Origin: Euclidia mi
Taxonomy: Eukaryota > Arthropoda > Insecta > Lepidoptera > Erebidae
NCBI GenBank assembly: GCA_944739405.2
Contig: OX123193.2
Location: 11,106,331 to 11,170,330, forward strand
Direction of reading: 5' to 3'
Length of the DNA stretch: 64,000 nt
Within the stretch, counting starts at the first letter, position 1. Every line of letters starts with the position of its first letter. Made by a program: the position numbers and the translations under genes. Under the pieces are notes generated by a model. That model saw nothing but the letters and a program-made list of their open reading frames with translations. It was not told the origin of the DNA and ran no database searches. Below, piece after piece: positions 10,801-19,800 of the stretch.

Positions 10801-13800
10801 TTGTGTACAATTACACAGCAACAGAAGGAGGGCGATGTCTTCCAATACTGGACTCCATTTATGAAGTCAGTATGAGAGAAAAACTAAGAGTAATACTCAG
10901 AGTAAAACTTATAGATAGCTCTTAGTAAAGAATGTATTCCTAATAATATAATAACAAACGATGAAGATATCTAGACCCAAGTTAGGATCCTGTGGTACCC
11001 ATCAACGGATTAAGGAATAAAATATCAAAATGCTTTCTGGTCAACAAATCTTTAAATACTTATTGCATAAGCTTTTGATACCTAGGTTAGTAAGATATTA
11101 ACTGATTTGATCACGTGGCTGTGATAGGCCACACCTGTAATTATTTTTAATATCGAATGAGTCAAATGCCGTATCGTGATTTCTGTAGTTCAAAGCATCG
11201 CGCGTTATTGTCAGCACTGATAATTATAATTATTGATTACCATCTCTTTATATATAATTCTTCTGTATACACATATATCACTAAAGTGATACCAGGATTG
11301 GCTGGATGATCAGGATTATTTTCTTTTTGAATATTTTCGAGTAAGGCTCGTTCCTCTTATAAATCTTAGATACTGCTGATATGAAATGTTAAATATTACG
11401 TCTAACCTAAAGACACAGGTAAACAAAAAAGTAGATATAAACTTATTTGAATAAAAAATCGAAGTCAAATAATGCAAATTCATTCCAAAAAAGCAAAACC
11501 TAAACTTTAACACATCTATAATTGTTTATCTCTACTAATTCTTAGACACTCCTTACCTGCTATCACTAAGCTGATTATGTAGATATTATCTATTTACGGC
11601 CTTCAAAGACAGAACAGTACTTTTATCACCAGGGTGATAAAAATCTATGTTCATGTAAAGTATTCGTATAACAGGGATTAAAACATGAGCCTTTGTGAAG
11701 ATGAATCATTTCGAAACCAACTCTGCTGTTTATAATCGTTCCATCGGCTGTGAATGGCTATTATTTCGTGGTTTTTCTTCCCTTATTTTTCGTGGGTGTG
11801 GACAAGTCTGGTGTCGGAGTTTGGAGTTGCCCGAAGGCCTCCGACATAGCCTAACGATTCATGGCCTGAGACAAAAACCGGAGCCGACAGCATTACGTAC
11901 CCTTCGGAGCACGCGAGCACTCCCATGCTGCACCCTTTGCACCCGTGCTCCACACGCAGTCACCCATGCAAGTAGTGACCTATGCAAGCGTTGCTTAGCT
12001 TTGCCGATCTATTACGAACGGCAAGCCAAGTCACGCTTTAAGCGCTAGAATTCTATTAAACCATATTTCTTGTTAGAATTATGATGTATAACAAAATTGT
12101 CAAACAGAATGCTCACGCAACCTTTTCCTTTTTAGTTTACAGGCCTATGGTATGAAATCCGAAGAACACAAAGCCCGGACCAAACTACAAACTGCGCATC
12201 ATTTAATTTTGCGGTAAACGCTCAAAACGCCATAGGTGTTCATCATGATGGTGTTAATGATAACTTTGAAGAAACCTCGACTGGTACAGCTACACTGGAA
12301 GCCGGAACAGCAAGATTGACTTTAAATCTCCCCATGTTTGGCGGACGTAAGTATATCATAATTTTGATTATTATTCAGTTAACTAATACAAAGAGGCCTG
12401 CTAATTTAACCACCCTAAATACTGTATTCAGACTAACACATGTATACCACCAGACATCGCGGTGGGTTCAAGTGCATGGCAACGACGGATTTCAATCTGA
12501 CATTAGATCCGCTTCACCGCTAACCGCAGTGGTATTCGGGGTCATGTGTTAATCGTTAAAGTCTTCACAGCTGTACCTATGCTCCACCCCCTATAACTAC
12601 ACAATTTTGCGGGAATTGGAAACACTAGATTATTTTTATGACCCTACCCCTACACAGAATATAATAAATGATTGTAATGAAAATCCTTTATTTTTTTATT
12701 AATCTAATCATTATATTTTCAGAGAGGAACTTCTGGGTCCTTCATCAAGTCGACGACTACTCTGTGACATATGCCTGCGAGAACGTTGGTGCGACTCAAA
12801 GAAGAAGTAAGTATAATCATTACTTGTGGTATTTTAACATCTAAATCTAATCCCTTATTTACTAATTTAAGAACGTTTAACGCAAGTAAACAACCGAAGT
12901 TATAAACAATACTTCTATTTTTTTACATTTAATATCTTTTTTTACTGCCCTAGAAGCTAAAATATTTATATTATTTTCAGTATATCTATGGGTCTTGGGA
13001 AGACAAGCAACCATTGCCAACCAAATAACAGAAAACAATATCGCCAATTTCATAAGTAGTACACTTGGCATTGCATGGACTAGTCTGTCAATAGTTGATC
13101 ACTCTGAGAGGGCTTGTACAAGACTGCCAGTGATTCCACCAGGACAACCTGTTGTTCTGCCGGGCTCATGTGATGCAAATATTCCAGTACAACAAAACTT
13201 TGATTTAGGAAGAGTAAGTTAAAATTTAAAATCACTTTAAACTAATGTTTTTAACTAACACTTTACATTTTGACAAAAAAATAATATTAATTTTATTTTT
13301 CGCTTTCAGTACGTTGGTACTTGGTATCTAATCAAAAACTACTTCGCTGTAAACGCCGTTGGCAACTGTGTCACTGCGCGTTATTCCCTTGGCACTACTG
13401 GCATCGACGTTCTTAACAGCCAGGTCGTCAATCAAAACCTCCTCACCATCGCGGGAGTTGCAACCGTTGTTAGCAACGACAACAGCGCGAGATTAAAAGT
13501 TGTTTTAACCACATCAGGTGGTGGTGAGTCATATAGCTTTTAAAATATCTTTAATTCTTATTTTCAATGCTGTTTTATTTTGGTTCTATTATTATATTTT
13601 AAATAATAAGCATCATGCACAATCATGCAGATTCCACACGAATATTTAATTTATTACACATAAAACATCAGCAATGATTTCATTGTCAATTCTACCTGCT
13701 GATATAATATCTAAACAGTCTAAGGCCCATTTAGATGGAGAGAGTTTTTCGACTCGAAGATGCAATTATTAAAAGAATATAAAAAAGTTTCTTAGTCTAA

Positions 13801-16800
13801 ACATAGACACTTCCCGCTCCTTTTACTTTGAAGACAATGGCCTCGCAAGGCATATTGATTGTGTCCGTGTAAACAGAATTTCAAAGCAATAATCGTATTC
13901 AAGATTTTGTGCCAGTTGCTACCATGATTGCAGTGCGCGAGGGTGTTTTAATTATATCTGCTCTTCTAAGACAAGAGTTAATTTTAAAACAGCCAAGTTT
14001 TAACGATTTTCGTGTCATTATTGAGAACAAAAACAAACGACGAATCTCGCACTGAAATCGCTTTAAACCTATTTGTACGATACTCGTATGAACTTGAAAA
14101 AATGTCATACAAGATCGTGTTTATACAAATCGAGCTTCTCTTAAGCCAGAATCTTCTTACTATAATTTCGCTGTGTAAACAGACGCAGGTAATTATTGCC
14201 TAGCGATAAGTCATTTGCGAATCTCGTATGATATAATCGTAGGCGATAATTTAGTTCTTGCCTGAATGTAAGCATTTAGATACAATAATGTTTTGGCGAT
14301 TATTGCTTTTGATAGTAGTATACGATTTCTCGTATGAAACATGCGAGAAATTCTCTCCATCTAAATGGCAAATCAACCTACTTCCATCTACCATACGATT
14401 TCTGACTCACAGTCAGATAATATTTATATATTTTGCTTATCAAAAATAATGTAACCATATTTCTCGTAATTGCAATCAACGTGAATGAAAACCAACATAC
14501 TTCAATTTCAGATATAAGGGAAGACGAGTTATCGGTTATCGAAACAGATTACGATAATTACGCTATACTGTACAAGTGTGAGAATATTATAGCTATGAAT
14601 CAAAAACGAGGTAAGTACTTTGAAATTAATTTGTTTATGGAGCCATTTAGGTGTAGACATCGATATGTTAATATTTTATTCCTTTTTTAGTTGTCAGCTG
14701 GGTTATAAGTAAACAACGTCAACTTTCGCCTACATCAGCCACAGCTGTAAATAGAGTAATTGCATCGATAGTGGATCTGAATGATCGATACTACAACGCT
14801 GTGGATCAGTCTCCAGAAGCTTGCTTCTATTACCCAGCGCCAACCGGTCAACCGGTGGTAATGCCAGGACAGTGCGATGAGACTATCCCAGCTAAAGCCA
14901 ATTTTGATCCAACTCGGGTGAGATTTCAATCGCTTACTTTAGAACTTAAAGTCATACATTTTTCACATTGATGACAATGTGACGTAGAACCATAAGGAAG
15001 AACGAACATTATTATTACATTCATTCTTTTAAATCGCTAACTAACAATTTTGTATAACTAAAAAATATTTTATTTTTTTAAGAAGATGCAACTGTTTCAC
15101 TTTGTACATAACTAGTAAAAAGTAATTAATCATTGACATCATACTCAAGCAACGCAGTAGCAATATAGTCTTGCATATTTTTTAAAAGATGAAATGCAAA
15201 AGCAGCACAATAATATCTACAAAATAATGCTAAGGATAATTCTGTCTTTAGCATTATTTTCTACTACTTGTCTATCTGTAAGTAGGTTTTCTCGATAAAT
15301 ATGATAATAAATAATATTGTTTCTATTTTAGTATGTTGGAGTGTGGTATGACCTTCAATCATATCCAGCGTTCTTCCAGAGCGGCTCTTGCTTTACAGCC
15401 GAGTATACCTTAAACACAGATCTATCAGTGCACGTAAGAAATACTCAAGTAAGGAATCAACTATTGGAGACTTGGCTTGGATCAGCTAGGGTTGCCACCG
15501 ACGATGGCACAGCTAAACTTAAAGTAAACTTCAACGTAAATGGAGACAATGGTAATTATAATTACATATCTACCAATTTTACCCATTTTGCCTCCTTAGC
15601 AATAATTTGCAAACTATCTAAACATATTTCATTTTTCAGCCGAATCGGATTATTGGGTGCTTGACACGGATTACGATACGTTTGCTTTCGTCTATTCTTG
15701 CCGGAACATTGATGCTGAAAATAGAGCAGGTAAGTGAAAGTTAATATTTTTGTTTTCATACATTTGGAGCAATGCTTGCCTCGTCGTACTTCCAGTATCA
15801 GTTATGACGAATGATTCCTTCACGGGATAACCCTTTTATTTGCTAATTCTGAAAATTGTTGTACATGTCTGGATGTTCTTTGAAAATGTTTTATAAATGT
15901 ATGTTAAACACAGGATTTATTTTTAACGCAGGATATACCTTTTGAGAAAATGTCTTTTAACAATCTTTTTCTATTCTAGTATACGGTTGGAAGCTCAGTA
16001 GAACAAAGACCCTAACACCCGAAGCTAATACTATTATCAATAACATCATGAGTACTATACCTGTTCTCGACCAGCGGTACTTTGTTGCAAGTGGTCACGA
16101 TGAAGAGGCCTGTTCCTACAATGCTGTCACTGAGATCGTTCTATCCGGTCAATGTGCAGCCGACAGCGCAGTACCGGCAGTCACCAACTTCAATCCCACC
16201 TTGGTTAGTATTTTGCAAACTATATCCTACTACTACCGTAATCATGACAGTATGTTAATAAAATTTGGATAACTATCCATCCTCGTAAAGATCCATTCAA
16301 ATTGGGTGGATGAATATTGATGTTAAGGATTTAACTAACTGGTGGATTTACATTGTTCTTTTTTGACATTCTACATTACTCATAAATAACACAGACACGA
16401 AAAATACGAAGTTATTGAATATTTTTACTTCTCTCAGACATCTGACCTTTTCAGAGGTGAAATGTGTCCTCTACTCCCAGATAGTTTGAATAACACCCAC
16501 ATAACTTCACGCCTTTTATCCCCGAAGGGGTAGGCAGAGGTGTATTACAAACCCACTTTTCGCCTTTTGCCATCTACCGAGCACATTATTAATTAATTTA
16601 TATTTTGCAGTTCGCCGGAACATGGTATGAGGTATCCCGCTTCCCGTCATCCGGCCAGCAAGGCGAATGTGTTTCTACTCAATACACGTTGAGTGGTACT
16701 AATGCGTTTGCTGTAACACAAACATCAGTAAATAATGAAAGACAGGTCACGACAAACGCACAAGCAACCATCGCTGCCAATGGCAGGGGTGTCCTCACCG

Positions 16801-19800
16801 CTACTATCAATGGAGGTAAGCAGAACTGATCAAACAATAGAGCAATTTCCTACAGCATTCGTAATAACTGGAATAAGACTCTAGGAATTTATTTTAAGGA
16901 AACAGAATTAAAACAATTACCTACTACTAATATTAACGTTTTAAGCGCTCGCATAAATAACAATTGCCGTGCCCCTGGCGCCCAACTACGAATCGACGAA
17001 ATAATAAACTTATTAATTTATTCAACTTTTTCAATACTTAGAGCTATGAAACAATTTTTAGTAACTGCGCTTAATTATATATTTAATGAATAATTATTTT
17101 AAAGTACCTTATAGCGCATAGGACGCAACAGAAAAATAAAACATGCATGTTCACGGTCGCAGAAATAACACACGGGCGGTAGTGGCACAGAAATATTTGT
17201 CGCAAAAATGCGACACAAACGACAACACAACTGTGTGTGTATGTGTCTCAGTGGAAAATCAAGACGGTTGATTTAAATTTGTTGAATATTAGAATAGAAA
17301 TAGATTAGACATAGGAGACCTTTTATGGAGCAATTAACACTTGAAAGGGCTGAAAGTAAATACGAAGAATTTAATAGTTTTAAGTTATGGACACGAATAA
17401 AAGATTTTTTTATCTCGTTCTTCGATACACCTTTCACCTGCTATCGAAGCCATTTGGTAACGCATATGGCTTTGCTCAGATATACACGATTACCACTCAT
17501 AAATTATTATTTTACAGTTCCATTCACCAACGTGTACATCTTGGCAACTGATAACACCGAATACGCATTAGCCTACGCGTGCAGAAACCTCGACGCGCAA
17601 AGAAAGCAAGGTAAGTAACGAATAATTTACTTATCAAAAATTCAACTAAATTAAACTCTTCATTTAAATAATCACTCATTACAACAAAAAGATATAAATA
17701 ACACATTCCATTTACAATAATCCATATTTCGATAGAAGACATACATTGTAGCTCTATACATATTGAAATTGCGTTCGTGTGGTAACGGATTAAGAATACG
17801 GCCTGTCACCACCCCATATCATCCCATGGGTGTCGTAAGAGCCGACAGAGGGACCATACTATGCAGAAAACAACACTGTAAGAGAAGGCAAACTTGATAC
17901 AAACCCTAAACCAACCCCTTTGGCCAGCTTGGTATAGTAAGCCAATTACTCCTTTCAAAGGAAAGGCCTAGTTCAGTAGTGGACTGTTAAAGGCTGATGA
18001 TGATGATGAGGACATATTGAAAATGATTAAAATTGCTGCATTACATGTACAAGTAATCAGTGAATAACCTGCAAACACTTATCCATCTTCTTGTTCACAC
18101 CTAACTTTAATCATCCTACATTTATATCTACAGCGTCTATAATATAGCCATTGCAATTAAATATTATTTTTTACAGTCTACAGCTGGAAACTAAGCAGAA
18201 ATAGCACTGGTCTATCATTGGCCGCTGCTAACGCAATCAACCAGGTTGCAAATAGTCACCCTGATCTCGTCCAGGGCTACTATAAGACTACAGGACAAGA
18301 CAGTAATGCTTGCTTCTACTATCCAAATTTCCCTCCGGACGCACCATACATTGATTTACCTGGCCTTTGCCCAACGAACATTCGTGGAGTAGCAAACTTC
18401 AACGCAGGAGAGGTAAGTTTAATTAAATTTGTAATAAAAAAAACATCATTTTCATGTCCAGATACATGATGTTATAGTGTTAAAAGCCATTTCTCAGTAA
18501 TGAAAATTTACAAAGATAAATCTTCAATCATTTAATTTTAAATTACGTACATTAAGAAACAGAATATATTTGTTAATAATATAAAACATTTCGAGTGCTG
18601 CCTAGATTTTCTGACATTCATAGTGCAATATATTTGCAGTACCTAGGAAGGTGGTTTGAGACTGCAAGATTTCCTACTGGTAATCAAATTGGACAATGTA
18701 ATCGGGCGCAATACACTGCAGGACCCCGTGTTCTAGTTACTAATACCGAGGTCAATGAACAAACTCTGTTTACTCAAACTGGCTTCGCTGATGCATCTCC
18801 TGATGGCAGTGGACTATTGAACGTTGAATTCACTGTCAACGGTCGTAAGTTAACTCATATTTATAATATTATGATACATCTATAATGCTGCGCTATCGTG
18901 TTTTGTTGTTGTACTATACTTACGCATGTTTTTTCTTTAATTTATTACCAATCAGTGATGCGAAGTGGTTTGCCTGTGTCAGCAAACGTGTTACCAGAAA
19001 TTGTATGATTAAGATTCTGATTCAAAATGAGTGGCATGAGTTACTTCCAGGCTTTTCTCATAGCACAACCATTACGTACCTGGCTGTAAAAAAATTACGT
19101 TCATAAGTATTGCTTTGTACCTATATGAACAAATGAATTTGAATTCGAAAATAATTGAATTTGAATTTAATAAAAAATAAACACGAAGTATAGATATCCA
19201 TGTGGTAGTTTTCTAAAAAATGAATACTTAGAAATTTCGGCCCTTCCCTATTTTATCTAAAATGCTATATGAGGACGTTTTCAAACCTATACATATAACA
19301 AATTGAAGTCTCCCTTCCGTGTCCGTCTGTTTTGCCTAACCAAACGTCATTTTTACAATTATAATTAGCGTTACAATAGCCAAGGCGATGCCAAATTTAG
19401 GTGTATCGGTAATTCACGCAGATGGAGCCGATGGCGACATCTAGTTAAATTATAATGGTATATTCTGCATCTAAATTGACAATAAATTTTATTACAGAAC
19501 AGCGGACGGCTGATTACTACATACTCACTACTGACTACACCAGCTACGCTCTGGTGTATAACTGCGTCAATCTTGCTAATGGAGACCACCGAGGTAATAT
19601 AAATACGACTATTTAATGTAAATGCGCATTGCATAGCTGTCTAAAATCTTACACAAACTCTTAAATTATTTGATTACAGTCAGAAGTTGGAAACTTAGCA
19701 GGACACCCGAATTAAGCGCTCAAGCAGCTGCTGCAATGGTACCTTACATTGCTAGCACCCGGGGTCTTCTTGAAGAGTACTATCGCAATACCCTTCAGAC

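Noticed and set aside
14433..14690. 85-codon open frame as an independent gene
   Set aside because: Its middle is exon 6 of gene 1 (14512..14610), flanked by proper acceptor and donor; the remaining codons are intron.
17325..17618. 97-codon open frame starting upstream of exon 12
   Set aside because: It is intron sequence running through a good splice acceptor at 17517 into exon 12 of gene 1; the exon model fits all neighbouring cassettes.
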